Origin: Megasphaera sp. AM44-1BH
GTDB taxonomy: Bacteria > Bacillota > Negativicutes > Veillonellales > Megasphaeraceae
Assembly (NCBI RefSeq): GCF_003467125.1
Contig: NZ_QSFA01000017.1
Coordinates: 1-59,912 of the forward strand
DNA: 59,912 nucleotides
Reading direction: 5' to 3'
Part shown: in pieces, positions 8,452 to 17,653 of the stretch
How positions within the stretch are numbered: the first letter of the stretch is position 1
How the letters are laid out: each line of letters starts with the position of its first letter
Translations under genes and position numbers: made by a program
Notes under the pieces: generated by a model
Database searches by the model: none
Seen by the model: the letters and a program-made list of their open reading frames with translations, nothing else
What the model was told of the DNA's origin: nothing

Positions 8452-9231
8452 ATGCTCACTCTCGGTATCGATATTGGTTCGACTACATCGAAAGCTGCCA
8501 TCATAGAAAATGGACATAAAGTTGTTGCCAAAAATATTATTCCTGTTGGTACAGGTACGCGCGGTCCTGAAGAAGTGTTTAAGAGCGTTCTTGATCAGCT
8601 TCATATCAAAAGGAATGATATAAACCGCATCGTCGCCACCGGGTACGGCCGCATGAAATTTGAACATGCTGACCGTGAACTCAGCGAAATCAGCTGTCAT
8701 GGAAAGGGCGTCCGTTTTCTCATACCTGATGTCCGCACCATCATTGACATCGGCGGTCAGGATGCCAAAGTTCTTCAATTAAATGATAAAGGACTTCTGG
8801 AAAATTTTATCATGAATGATAAATGTGCTGCTGGTACAGGCCGATTTCTCGACGTTATGGCCAGTGTCCTGGACATTGATATCAATGATATGGGTCCCCG
8901 GTCACTACAAGCAGACGCTCCCGTTTCCATCAGCAGCACCTGTACTGTATTTGCCGAATCTGAAGTTATTTCGCGCCTGTCCAATGGTGAAAACATCAAT
9001 AACATCATTGCCGGCATCCATCGTTCCGTAGCAAAAAAAGTAGGAGGACTTGCTATCCGTCTGGGATATACAGACCATGTTGCTATGAGTGGCGGTGTAG
9101 CACGAAACATTGGAATCGTGAAAGCGATGGAAGAAGAATTAAAATGTCCCATCGCAGTACACCCGGACTGCCAATTAGCCGGAGCCATCGGTGCAGCTCT
9201 ATTCGCTTACGATGATTTAACTAAAAAATAA
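8452..9231 (+). CDS. 2-hydroxyacyl-CoA dehydratase activator (HadI/HgdC/FldI family ATPase)
   Basis: 259-aa ASKHA-fold ATPase that reduces the dehydratase by an ATP-driven single-electron transfer. The first phosphate loop is GIDIGSTTSK and the second is DIGGQDAKVLQL. The two cysteines that ligate the shared [4Fe-4S] cluster between protomers correspond to C125 (NDKCAAGTGRF) and C164 (SSTCTVFAES). Full length for the family. It lies 18 bp after the CoA-transferase, with AAAGGAG before the start. The enzyme class is highly oxygen-sensitive, supporting an anaerobic host. Confidence 0.93.
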   Translation: MLTLGIDIGSTTSKAAIIENGHKVVAKNIIPVGTGTRGPEEVFKSVLDQLHIKRNDINRIVATGYGRMKFEHADRELSEISCHGKGVRFLIPDVRTIIDIGGQDAKVLQLNDKGLLENFIMNDKCAAGTGRFLDVMASVLDIDINDMGPRSLQADAPVSISSTCTVFAESEVISRLSNGENINNIIAGIHRSVAKKVGGLAIRLGYTDHVAMSGGVARNIGIVKAMEEELKCPIAVHPDCQLAGAIGAALFAYDDLTKK

Positions 9232-9254
9232 TTACTATAAAAGGAGCGATTAAA

Positions 9255-10508
9255 ATGAGTGAAGAAGTTATCAAAAAGCCAAAAAGAAAAAAATCAAAAT
9301 CTCAGTTAATGGCCAGTGCTTTACTGGACAAAGCCTATCAGGAAACGATTGAAGCAAAAGCCCGTGGTGAAAAAATCGGCTGGTCCACCTCTTTATTCCC
9401 GCAGGAAATCGCCGAAACATTGGGACTGCACATCGTTTATCCTGAAAATCACGGTGCTGCAATCGCAGCCAAAAAATTAGCTGACCCCTTCCTACAATAT
9501 GCAGAAGCCCATGATTGTAACAATGACCTCTGCTCCTATGCCAAAATCGATCTGGCATATGCAGATATCCTTGATTGCGATGCCAGCAATATGCCCCGGC
9601 CGGATTTTCTGCTCGTCGGCAATAATGGCTGCAACGAAATCACAAAATGGTTCGAATTATTAAGCCGCAAATATAATATTCCTCTCTTTATGGTAGATAT
9701 GACCTACAACCATCAAGATCATGTTACAAAATCCCGTACGAAGTATATCCGTGCCCAACTAGAACAACTGATCACTGACCTTTGCGAACTGACAGGCCAA
9801 ACATGGGACCCTGACAAATTCGCTGAAATCATGAAGATTTCCACAATAAACCGGAATCTTTGGGAACAAGTAGCAGATTATCTGGCAATCGTACCTAGCC
9901 CGATCAGCGGTTTTGATTTATTCAACTATATGGGACCTATGGTTTTTACCCGTGGCCGCACAGAAACAGCTGATGTCCTCCGCCAATTGATTGCAGAAAC
10001 AGAAGAAAATATTAAAAATGGCAAATCCACTTTCCCAGCAAAAGAAGAATTCCGCGTATTCTGGGAAGGAATCGCCTGCTGGCCTTATCTGTCACATAAC
10101 TTGAAGACCTTGAAAAAATACGGCATCAACGTCTGTGCTACCGCCTATGCCCGCGCCTGGTCGCTGGATTATACCCCTGGGGATCTTGATAGCCTGGCTG
10201 CTGCCTATTCGTTCACCAGCTCCAATAATATTCTTCTGGAAGAAAGTGTCAGAAGGAGAAAAGAATGGAATGAAAAATTCCATATCGATGGCACAATTTA
10301 TCACGTTAACCGCGCATGCAAAGTCATGGTCTGCCAGCAGCAGGAATTAATGAGACAGGTTTCCGAAGCCTGTGGCGGTCTTCCTTATATGAGTTTTGAT
10401 GGAGACCAGGCAGATTATCGCAATTTTAGTGAAGCTCAGTTTGAACAAAGAATCGAAGCATTTGCTGAAACGATGAGAAACCGCAAGGAGGCTTTGAAAA
10501 ATGGCTGA
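9255..10508 (+). CDS. 2-hydroxyacyl-CoA dehydratase subunit alpha (HadB/FldB-like)
   Basis: 417-aa subunit of the dehydratase that removes water from (R)-2-hydroxyacyl-CoA to give enoyl-CoA. It belongs to the HgdB/HadB/BcrC family and has the typical N-terminal stretch with GEKIGWSTSLFPQEIAETLG and cysteines (NNDLCSYAK, NNGCNEITKW) that ligate an iron-sulfur cluster. A very basic N-terminus (KKPKRKKSKS) precedes it. It overlaps the next subunit by 8 bp, so translation of the pair is probably coupled. The start is supported by AAAGGAGCGATTAAA. Confidence 0.9.
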   Translation: MSEEVIKKPKRKKSKSQLMASALLDKAYQETIEAKARGEKIGWSTSLFPQEIAETLGLHIVYPENHGAAIAAKKLADPFLQYAEAHDCNNDLCSYAKIDLAYADILDCDASNMPRPDFLLVGNNGCNEITKWFELLSRKYNIPLFMVDMTYNHQDHVTKSRTKYIRAQLEQLITDLCELTGQTWDPDKFAEIMKISTINRNLWEQVADYLAIVPSPISGFDLFNYMGPMVFTRGRTETADVLRQLIAETEENIKNGKSTFPAKEEFRVFWEGIACWPYLSHNLKTLKKYGINVCATAYARAWSLDYTPGDLDSLAAAYSFTSSNNILLEESVRRRKEWNEKFHIDGTIYHVNRACKVMVCQQQELMRQVSEACGGLPYMSFDGDQADYRNFSEAQFEQRIEAFAETMRNRKEALKNG

Positions 10509-11622
10509 TTTACATGAAAATTTACAAAAACTACGGAATATTTCCCATAATCCAAAAAAACAGCTAGATACGTATCTTTCTGATGGAAAGCAAGTTATAG
10601 GCGCTTTTCCGTATTACACGCCGGAAGTAATGGCCGATGCTGCAGGAATCATCCCAATGGGGATGTGGGGCGCCCAAACCGAATTTTCCCTGGCAAAGAA
10701 ATATCTCGTCCCCTTTGCATGCCCTATCATGCAAGCCTGCATGGAATTGGGACTGCAGGGCAAATATGCTGGCGTCAAGGCTGTCATGATTCCGACTATG
10801 TGCGATACACTCCGCGACGTCACACAAGATTTTAAAACAGGTGTTAAAGACATTTCCACAATCGCTTATACATTGCCTCAGAACCGTAAATTAGCTGCAG
10901 CAAAAGAATATTTGATTGAGGAACTTACCTATGTAAAAGAACAAATTGAAAAAATTTATGGCGTCACGATTACGGAAGAAGCCATGCAAAAAAGCATTGC
11001 TGTCTACAATAAGCATAATTCGGTTATGCGTGAATTTGCTGCTATTGCCAATGATCACCTTGATATCATCACTCCGGCCGTCCGTCATTCCGTATTTAAG
11101 AGTGCATGGTTTATGTCCAAATCAGAGCATATTGCGGCAGTTGAAGAAATCATCAATCAACTGAAAGCCCTGCCGGTATACAATTTCACCGGACACCGGC
11201 TGATTCTCACAGGCATCACGGCAGAACCGTGCAGCCTGCTCAACATTCTTTCTGACAATAACTTTGCCGTTGTCGGTGATGATGTTGCTCAGGAAATGCG
11301 TCAGTACCGTACAGATATTCCGGAAGATACCTCGTCTCTTGCCAGCTTGGCACAACAATGGCTGGACCGTAGTGACCCTATGGCACATGATGACCATATC
11401 GATCGCGTTAATCTGTTAGAAAAACTGTATAAAGAAAATAATGCTGATGCAATTTTAGTATGTCTTATGAAATTCTGCGATCCGGAAGAATATGAATTCG
11501 TCGCATATAATTCGGCACTCAAAGAAGCTGGTATCAAGGTGCTTTCCATCGATATAGACCAACAACCCAACAACTATGACCAGGCCCGTACACGTATTGA
11601 AACATTGGCTGAATTACTCTGA
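10501..11622 (+). CDS. 2-hydroxyacyl-CoA dehydratase subunit beta (HadC/FldC-like)
   Basis: 373-aa second subunit of the heterodimer. It has the same fold as the alpha subunit, with KQVIGAFPYYTPEVMADAAG at the N-terminus and cluster cysteines in FACPIMQAC, MIPTMCDTLRD and LVCLMKFCDPEE. The length matches HadC. The ATG overlaps the end of the alpha gene and uses an AAGGAGG located inside that gene. The next gene starts 29 bp downstream. Confidence 0.9.
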   Translation: MADLHENLQKLRNISHNPKKQLDTYLSDGKQVIGAFPYYTPEVMADAAGIIPMGMWGAQTEFSLAKKYLVPFACPIMQACMELGLQGKYAGVKAVMIPTMCDTLRDVTQDFKTGVKDISTIAYTLPQNRKLAAAKEYLIEELTYVKEQIEKIYGVTITEEAMQKSIAVYNKHNSVMREFAAIANDHLDIITPAVRHSVFKSAWFMSKSEHIAAVEEIINQLKALPVYNFTGHRLILTGITAEPCSLLNILSDNNFAVVGDDVAQEMRQYRTDIPEDTSSLASLAQQWLDRSDPMAHDDHIDRVNLLEKLYKENNADAILVCLMKFCDPEEYEFVAYNSALKEAGIKVLSIDIDQQPNNYDQARTRIETLAELL

Positions 11623-11650
11623 CCTACTACGCAGAAAGGATTAAAGACTC

Positions 11651-12790
11651 ATGATTTTAGATGAAGAACACGTAATGATGCAAAAAGTATTCCGTGATTT
11701 CGCCGAAAGCGAATTTACTCCGGAATTGCAGGAACGGCTCGATACAACTGGTGAATTCGACTGGGACATGCATAAAGAAATGGCAAAGTATGGATTCATG
11801 GGCGCGCGTATTCCAGAGGAATATGGAGGTCAGGGTGGCGATACTTTGACTTACGTCCTCATGATGGAAGAATTTGCCCGTGTCTGCCCTGTACTGGCTA
11901 TTTATCCGAACACACCGAATTCTCTCGGTGGCGGCCCAATTATGGCCTGTGGCACGGAAGAACAGAAAAAGAAATATATTCCCTTGATTGCAACAGGCAA
12001 AAAGAAACTCTGCTTTGCTCTAACAGAACCGGGTGCTGGTTCCGATGCCGGTGGCACGACGACCAAGGCTGTCGCTGACGGTGATGACTTCATCATCAAT
12101 GGCCGCAAGACATTTATTTCTGGTGCTCCAGTTTCCGATTATGCTGTCGTTTACGCTAAAACCGATCCAACACAAAAAGGCAGCAAAGGCATCTCCATGT
12201 TTATCGTGGACTTGAAACTGCCCGGCGTATCGTTTGGAAAACCAGAAAAGAAAATGGGTATCAATGGATATCCGACTAGTGATATTGTATTCGACGATGT
12301 ACGCGTTTCCAAAAATGATTTGCTTGGTCCGTTGCATAATGGATTTTCCACTGCTATGAAGACACTTGGCATTGGCCGTCTCGGTGTATCCGCTCAAGCT
12401 CTCGGCATTGCCCAGGGGTGTCTCGAAGCAGCTGTCAAGCATGCTAAAGAACGTGAACAATTTGGCCGTCCTCTGGCAAAATTCCAAGCTATCAGCTTTA
12501 TGTTAGCTGATATGGCAACGGAAATAACACTGGCACGTGAATTGATTTACAATACAGCTGTAGAATTTGATGCAGGCAAAGACGTAGCTGCCAAACTCTC
12601 TATGTGCAAGTATTTTACAACAGAAATGTCAAATAGGGTCGCCTATAAGGCCGTCCAGATTCATGGCGGGTACGGCTACATCAAAGACTATCCTGTTGAA
12701 CGCATGTATCGTGATGCGCGCATTACGACGCTGTATGAAGGTACCAGTCAGATTCAGCAGCTTGTTATTGCCCGCAGCCTATTAAAATAA
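11651..12790 (+). CDS. Acyl-CoA dehydrogenase (reductive-branch, AcdB/Bcd-like)
   Basis: 379-aa FAD enzyme of the short-chain acyl-CoA dehydrogenase family, which here would reduce the enoyl-CoA formed by the dehydratase. Visible features: the FAD/substrate segment CFALTEPGAGSDAGG, GREQFGRPL-type block (REQFGRPLAKFQAI), the QIHGGYGYIKDYPVERMYRDARI signature and the catalytic glutamate in LYEGTSQIQ (about E363). Related clusters carry etfB and etfA right after this gene; here a strong terminator follows instead, so the electron-transfer flavoprotein must be encoded elsewhere. Confidence 0.93.
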   Translation: MILDEEHVMMQKVFRDFAESEFTPELQERLDTTGEFDWDMHKEMAKYGFMGARIPEEYGGQGGDTLTYVLMMEEFARVCPVLAIYPNTPNSLGGGPIMACGTEEQKKKYIPLIATGKKKLCFALTEPGAGSDAGGTTTKAVADGDDFIINGRKTFISGAPVSDYAVVYAKTDPTQKGSKGISMFIVDLKLPGVSFGKPEKKMGINGYPTSDIVFDDVRVSKNDLLGPLHNGFSTAMKTLGIGRLGVSAQALGIAQGCLEAAVKHAKEREQFGRPLAKFQAISFMLADMATEITLARELIYNTAVEFDAGKDVAAKLSMCKYFTTEMSNRVAYKAVQIHGGYGYIKDYPVERMYRDARITTLYEGTSQIQQLVIARSLLK

Positions 12791-12810
12791 CATTTCCTTC
12801 TTTTTGTAAA

Positions 12811-12862
12811 TAAGGAAACCTGCTGTCGGCAAATGCCGTAACAGGTTTCCTTATTGCTTTTA
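12811..12862 (+). terminator. Terminator of the Had/Fld-like operon
   Basis: A 12-bp stem TAAGGAAACCTG / CAGGTTTCCTTA with an inner CGGC/GCCG stem, followed by TTGCTTTT, 20 bp after the acyl-CoA dehydrogenase stop. Confidence 0.85.
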
Positions 12863-12942
12863 GAAGGTAATATGAAGATGGTACAATGATTAGATAACGC
12901 CCGATAGTTTCAAATATTGTTCGAGATGTATATCTACCCAGG

Positions 12943-14173
12943 ATGTTTAAAGTAACACAGCACTTTCCCCACGAAAAACTGGATTCTTCCAAAATTCCTG
13001 AAATAATCACAGCGTTGTTATCTACTCCCAAATTTTCTAACCAAATCAAACCAGGTATGCGCATTGCTATTACAGCCGGATCCCGTGGTATAGCCAATAT
13101 GCCACTCATTACTCGTTCTATTGTAGATGTCGTCAAGTCTCATGGATCAAAGCCTTTTATTGTACCGGCTATAGGAAGCCACGGAGGCGCAACAGCTGAA
13201 GGACAAAAGGCAATGTTGGAAACACTGGGATTTACAGAAAAAAGCATGGGATGCCCCATTATCTCTTCCATGGAAGTAAAAAAAATCGGCGTTACCGAGG
13301 AAGGTGAAGATACTTTTATCGACAAAAACGCCGCAGAAGCCGATGGCATTATTATTAGCTGCAGAATCAAGCCACACACAGGCTTCCGGGGGAAATATGA
13401 AAGCGGTATTATGAAGATGATGGCGATTGGGCTCGGAAAACAACACGGCGCTGAAGTCTGCCATAGAGAAGGCTTCAAAAACATGGCTAAGAACATCCCT
13501 CTTTTTGGTAAAGCCATCATTAAACATGCTCCCATTCTTTTTGCTGTTGCTACACTAGAAAACGCCTTTGATGAAACTCGTAAGCTCATTGTATTAAATG
13601 CCGATGAAATAGAAAGAGAAAAGCCCAGATTTTTAAAAGAAGCTTTTCATTATATGCCGCGTATCCTGGTTGACTCTTACGATATTCTGGTTGTTGACCA
13701 GATTGGTAAAAATTACGCCGGCAGTGGCATGAATCCCAATATCACTGGCACATTCAGCACACCTTATGCCAGTGGCGGAATCAAAGCTCAACAGGTATGC
13801 GTTCTGGACGTAAGCCCGGAAAGCCACGGAAATGCTATTGGCATTGGCAATGCCAACGCCACAACAACACGAGTATTTAATCAGCTTGACGTCGCTGCCA
13901 TGTACCCAAATGCTATTACAGCTAAAATACTAAGTGTTGTCCGCATTCCCATCGTTATGGAAAGTGACAAAGAAGCTATTCAAGTATGTGTAAAAGTTTG
14001 TACAGAAATTGACGAAAAAAAATCCCCGTATTGTACGGATTCCAAACAGCCTTCATATTGAGCATATCTGGCTTTCTGAAGCATATTATAAAGAAGCCAT
14101 GAACAATCCGGACCTTATCATCGAAACTGAACCGGATTACATGCCTTTTGATGAAAAAGGAAATTTATTATAA
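12943..14173 (+). pseudogene. LarA-family (DUF2088) nickel-pincer isomerase, frameshifted near the 3' end
   Basis: The main frame (12943-14061) encodes 372 residues resembling the LarA-type nickel-pincer-nucleotide isomerases: GMRIAITAGSRGIAN, VPAIGSHGGATAEGQ, RIKPHTGFRGKYESG and MMAIGLGKQHGA. It then ends in a non-family tail. The expected C-terminus, RIPNSLHIEHIWLSEAYY through MPFDEKGNLL, is encoded in another frame up to the TAA at 14171-14173. One added A in the run of eight A at 14015-14022 would join the two parts. The start is also doubtful: the frame is open upstream to 12898 without ATG, GTG or TTG, and no ribosome site precedes 12943. A racemase acting on a 2-hydroxy acid would suit the neighbours. 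Decay, transcriptional slippage or a base-calling error are all possible. Confidence 0.75.
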
Positions 14174-14217
14174 CTAATTTATAAAAAAATAAATATTTTA
14201 CAATGTGAGGTAACCTT

Positions 14218-15210
14218 ATGAAAATTGGTATTTTTAATACCGTTCGCGACGGTAATACACGCTTTAACGAAAGCGTAAAAAAATACGATGGAAAATTAGA
14301 ATTGTGCTACTTTGATTGTCTGCCTACAATCAAAAATCATAGTTTACTAAAAGATTGTGAAGCACTCATCTATACGCCTGCAGGAAAAACAACAGATGAG
14401 TTTTGGAAATCGCTAGCAGATACCGGCATCAAATATGTGTTAACACCCACCGAGGGCTATGATCACTTCGACTTGACAGCCATGAAAAAATATGGTCTGA
14501 AAGGGGCTAACGTTCCTCGATATTCCCCTAATGCTATTTCAGAAACAGCTGTAGGTTTTATTTTTGCATTATTGCGTAAGTTCCGGGAGCAGATACACCG
14601 AATTGATAAGGGAGATTTTACACTTTATGGATTAATGGGTAAAGAAATCCGAAACCAGACAATAGGTATTGTTGGAGCCGGCCGTATCGGCTTTACTACA
14701 ATGAAATGCCTCAGTGGATTTGGTCCTAAGAAAATATTGGCTTACGATCCATACCAAAATGACGAAGTAAAAAAAATTGCCAGTTATGTTACATTAAATG
14801 AATTATATGCACAATCTGATATTATAGTTTTTCACTGCAATGCTACAAAAGAAACATATCACATGGTAAATAATGATTCCATCAAAACAATGAAAAACGG
14901 TGTATTTCTGATTAACGTTGCACGAGGACAATTGTTTGATAATGATAGCATTTTGAGTGGAATAAAATCAGGGAAATTAGGCGGGGTCGCCATGGATGTA
15001 ATCGAAGGGGAAAATGCACTAAAAAATATAAGCCAGGATGTTTGTCCTATATCTATTTTAAAAGAACTTTTAACTTATGAAAATTTTATTTATACTAGCC
15101 ACTCCGCTTTTTATACTGATGAAGCAGATAGAAACATGTCTGATACAACAATGGAAAATGCATATTCATATATGACAACGGGAGCATGCTCTAATGAATT
15201 AGTCAAATAA
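14218..15210 (+). CDS. D-2-hydroxyacid dehydrogenase (LdhA/HicDH-like)
   Basis: 330-aa NAD-dependent enzyme interconverting 2-oxo acids and (R)-2-hydroxy acids. The Rossmann motif is GIVGAGRIGF near residue 146. The catalytic triad is visible as Arg in NVARGQLFDND, Glu in DVIEGENAL and His in TSHSAFYTDEA. The ATG follows GTGAGGTAACCTT. It sits 45 bp after the LarA-like gene and next to the CoA-transferase/dehydratase operon, so its likely role is to make the (R)-2-hydroxy acid that enters that cycle. Exact substrate (lactate, 2-hydroxyisocaproate or an aryl-lactate) is not determined. Confidence 0.9.
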   Translation: MKIGIFNTVRDGNTRFNESVKKYDGKLELCYFDCLPTIKNHSLLKDCEALIYTPAGKTTDEFWKSLADTGIKYVLTPTEGYDHFDLTAMKKYGLKGANVPRYSPNAISETAVGFIFALLRKFREQIHRIDKGDFTLYGLMGKEIRNQTIGIVGAGRIGFTTMKCLSGFGPKKILAYDPYQNDEVKKIASYVTLNELYAQSDIIVFHCNATKETYHMVNNDSIKTMKNGVFLINVARGQLFDNDSILSGIKSGKLGGVAMDVIEGENALKNISQDVCPISILKELLTYENFIYTSHSAFYTDEADRNMSDTTMENAYSYMTTGACSNELVK

Positions 15211-15223
15211 AAAATTTCTAATT

Positions 15224-15280
15224 GAAAGGGCTGTAACAAAATGAACTTTTTGTCCATCTTGTTACAGCCCTTCTCATTTT
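15224..15280. terminator. Bidirectional terminator between hydroxyacid dehydrogenase and ornithine decarboxylase
   Basis: A 15-bp stem GAAGGGCTGTAACAA-type: GAAAGGGCTGTAACAA (15224-15239) with TTGTTACAGCCCTTC (15259-15273), followed by TCATTTTC on plus. The two flanking genes converge here. Confidence 0.85.
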
Positions 15281-15323
15281 CTGATATCTTATCCGCCCAA
15301 TAAAAAGCGAGGGATGTCTTATT

Positions 15324-17480
15324 CTATTCTTTTAATACGTATCCATATGCACGGATGCGATTACCTTCGTGTTCCAGGTATACCCCCTGTATTTCCAGGG
15401 CAAAGCCGGGGAGTTCATTCAGGCTTTCTTCCAATGCCTTGAAATACTGGACAGCCGTATGGGACCAGCGTTCCCCCGGTACGACGCAAAGGACGCCCGG
15501 TGGATATGGGAGTGCTCCTTCCAGGGCAATGCGGCCTTCGATTTCATCGAGAGGCACCAGTTCCCGTTCCCCCCGGATAAAGGCGTAATGGGCTTCCTGG
15601 GGACGCATAACATATTCCGGGAAAAATTCTTTGCGGAACAGTTTTTTCTGCAGATCTTTGACATTCCGGTCTTTGAAGAAATCGTGCATTTCCTGACAAA
15701 GCTGGCGCAGCGTATATCCCGTATAGCGGCCGGGATACTTATTGTATACTCCCAGCAGGACTTCCTGCATAGGGACATTGTTATCCACAAACCGTTCGAA
15801 GCGTACAAGCTGGCTCGTAAGAAAGCGGAGTTTGTTCTTGTTTTCTGCCGGCGTCAGCAGGAACAGGATAGAGTTGAGATCGCATTTTTCCGGAATGACG
15901 CCATTTCCCCGCAGATACGTGGCCAGAATATTGGCATGGATACCGAAGTTTTCATATTCCCCTGTTTCGGCATCAATTCCAGGCGTTGTCAGCAACAATT
16001 TACATGGATCGACGCGATACTGATTGGGACCATACCCTTCAAAGGCATGCCATCTGGCACCGGGTTCAAAGGTGAAATAATCGATATCATCAGCCATGGC
16101 TTCCGTATTTCCCTTCTGCCATGGCCGGTCATGCACGACAGGTGCCACAAAGGGACGGATATAGTGGCAGCGACGAAGAATATCCTTACGGGCTTCTATT
16201 CCCATCTTCACGCAGTCCCGCCACATTTTGCGCCCGGCATCGCCGGCATGGATTTTGGCATTGACATCGAGAGTGGCAAAGAGCGGATAAAAAGGACTCG
16301 TCGTCGCCTGAGCCATGAATGCATTATTAATGGTCTTGTGATTCACATAACGCGGCTGGTCGTGAATATGACTATCCTTTTTGTGAATCTGTGACGTCTG
16401 GGAAAAACCAGCCTGTTGTTTGTGTACAGACTGGACGACAAAGATACCCGGATCGTCTTTTCCCAAGTCCAGAAGCAGGGGACTACTGTCTTTGAGCATG
16501 GGAATGAATTGTTCGTATCCGGCCCAGGCCGAATCAAAGAGGATGTAATCGCAGAGATGTCCGATGCGGTCTACTACATAACGGGCATTGTACAGCGTAC
16601 CATCGTAGGTATCCAGCTGGATGACTGCCAGGCGGAACGGTCGGGGCTGCTTCGCCTTTTCCGGATCCCGTTCGGCCGCGAGCTGCCGCAGATACGTTTC
16701 GTCGAAGCAATGAGCATCAATGCCGCCGATAAAGCCGTACGGATTCCGGGCCGTTTCCAGGTACACCGGCGTAGCTCCGGCCTGTATGAGTGCGCCGATA
16801 GCCACGGATTTATGATTATTCCGGTCATAGAGCACCAGATCTCCCGGAGTAAGAAGAGCATTGGTCACAACACGGTTGGATGCGGACGACCCATTGAGAA
16901 CAAAGTACGTCTTATCCGCATGAAAGACCTTAGCCGCAAAATCCTGTGAATCGAGAGCCGGCCCTTCATGGATGAGCAGATCCCCCAACGTGACGTCGGC
17001 ATTACAAATGTCTGACTGAAAAATATGAGAACCAAAGAAATCGTACAGATACCGGCCTGCGGGATGCTTTTTGAAAAAGGCGCCATCCTGATGGCCCGGG
17101 CAGTCGAACGGGTTATTCTTTTCGCTGACGTATTCGACAAGCTCCCCGAAAAACGGAGGTAATACGGTCTGTTCATAATTACTGGCCAGCCGTTCTGCCG
17201 TTTCAATGCAGCGGCTCTTATTGACCATTTCTTCCGATAGGACCATATCTACCTTGTCCAGATAATGGGACGGCAGCTTTTCCCCACTTGGCATGATGAC
17301 CATGATAGGGACACCAAACCCCGTAGCATCAATCTTATCAATGTAGTCGTAATCCTGATCCGATAAAACGGCGACAGCCACATCAGTAAAATCTGTCTGT
17401 TCCACAGGCACGATTTCCCGGTCGCTGTCCACAAAATAATACTGCACGTCAAAACTGTACGCAATCTTTAAATGTTTCAT
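15324..17480 (-). CDS. speF: Inducible-type ornithine decarboxylase (SpeF/SpeC group)
   Basis: 718-aa PLP-dependent decarboxylase converting ornithine to putrescine and CO2. It has the N-terminal wing (CheY-like) domain, then the PLP core with NGSSASNRVVTNALLTPGD and DRNNHKSVAIGALIQAGA. The Schiff-base lysine lies in QSVHKQQAGFSQTSQIHKKD. The ETARNPYGFIGGIDAHCFDE stretch is characteristic of the ornithine-specific group rather than lysine or arginine decarboxylases. Putrescine is needed by Negativicutes because it (or cadaverine) is linked to their peptidoglycan. The gene stands alone, with a sigma-70-like promoter at 17523-17551. Confidence 0.92.
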   Translation of the reverse strand: MKHLKIAYSFDVQYYFVDSDREIVPVEQTDFTDVAVAVLSDQDYDYIDKIDATGFGVPIMVIMPSGEKLPSHYLDKVDMVLSEEMVNKSRCIETAERLASNYEQTVLPPFFGELVEYVSEKNNPFDCPGHQDGAFFKKHPAGRYLYDFFGSHIFQSDICNADVTLGDLLIHEGPALDSQDFAAKVFHADKTYFVLNGSSASNRVVTNALLTPGDLVLYDRNNHKSVAIGALIQAGATPVYLETARNPYGFIGGIDAHCFDETYLRQLAAERDPEKAKQPRPFRLAVIQLDTYDGTLYNARYVVDRIGHLCDYILFDSAWAGYEQFIPMLKDSSPLLLDLGKDDPGIFVVQSVHKQQAGFSQTSQIHKKDSHIHDQPRYVNHKTINNAFMAQATTSPFYPLFATLDVNAKIHAGDAGRKMWRDCVKMGIEARKDILRRCHYIRPFVAPVVHDRPWQKGNTEAMADDIDYFTFEPGARWHAFEGYGPNQYRVDPCKLLLTTPGIDAETGEYENFGIHANILATYLRGNGVIPEKCDLNSILFLLTPAENKNKLRFLTSQLVRFERFVDNNVPMQEVLLGVYNKYPGRYTGYTLRQLCQEMHDFFKDRNVKDLQKKLFRKEFFPEYVMRPQEAHYAFIRGERELVPLDEIEGRIALEGALPYPPGVLCVVPGERWSHTAVQYFKALEESLNELPGFALEIQGVYLEHEGNRIRAYGYVLKE

Positions 17481-17522
17481 ATGTTTTCTCTCCTATCCTC
17501 TTCCTTTCAATTTGATAGCCCT

Positions 17523-17551
17523 ATTTTAGTCTTAATATGTAAGAATAACAA
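17523..17551 (-). promoter_or_regulatory. Sigma-70-like promoter of the ornithine decarboxylase gene
   Basis: On minus: TTGTTA, 17 bp, TAAAAT, about 40 bp before the start codon. It lies back to back with the CRISPR-facing promoter at 17555-17584. Confidence 0.55.
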
Positions 17552-17554
17552 GAC

Positions 17555-17584
17555 TTGACAGACAATTTTTATCTAAAGTAAAAT
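17555..17584 (+). promoter_or_regulatory. Promoter in the CRISPR leader
   Basis: Consensus -35 TTGACA (17555-17560) and TAAAAT (17579-17584) with an 18-bp spacer, pointing into the array that starts 70 bp downstream. The AT-rich stretch 17585-17653 between it and the first repeat has no reading frame. Confidence 0.6.
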
Positions 17585-17653
17585 AGTTAAAAGAATCAGA
17601 CATGTTACGTTTCCTGCACCAAGACATGATGCAATTAAATAAATCTATCACAT

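Noticed and set aside
7231..12790. Acrylate pathway (lactoyl-CoA dehydratase) operon
   Set aside because: The CoA-transferase is type III rather than the propionate CoA-transferase type and gene order matches had/fld clusters. Lactate as substrate is not fully excluded.
12898..12942. Extending the LarA-like gene upstream with an ATT start
   Set aside because: The frame is open and looks protein-like, but there is no ribosome site or common start codon, so the extension is recorded only as a possibility.
15369..16394. 341-aa plus-strand frame opposite the ornithine decarboxylase
   Set aside because: No start signal and no protein family; the opposite strand encodes a full-length decarboxylase.
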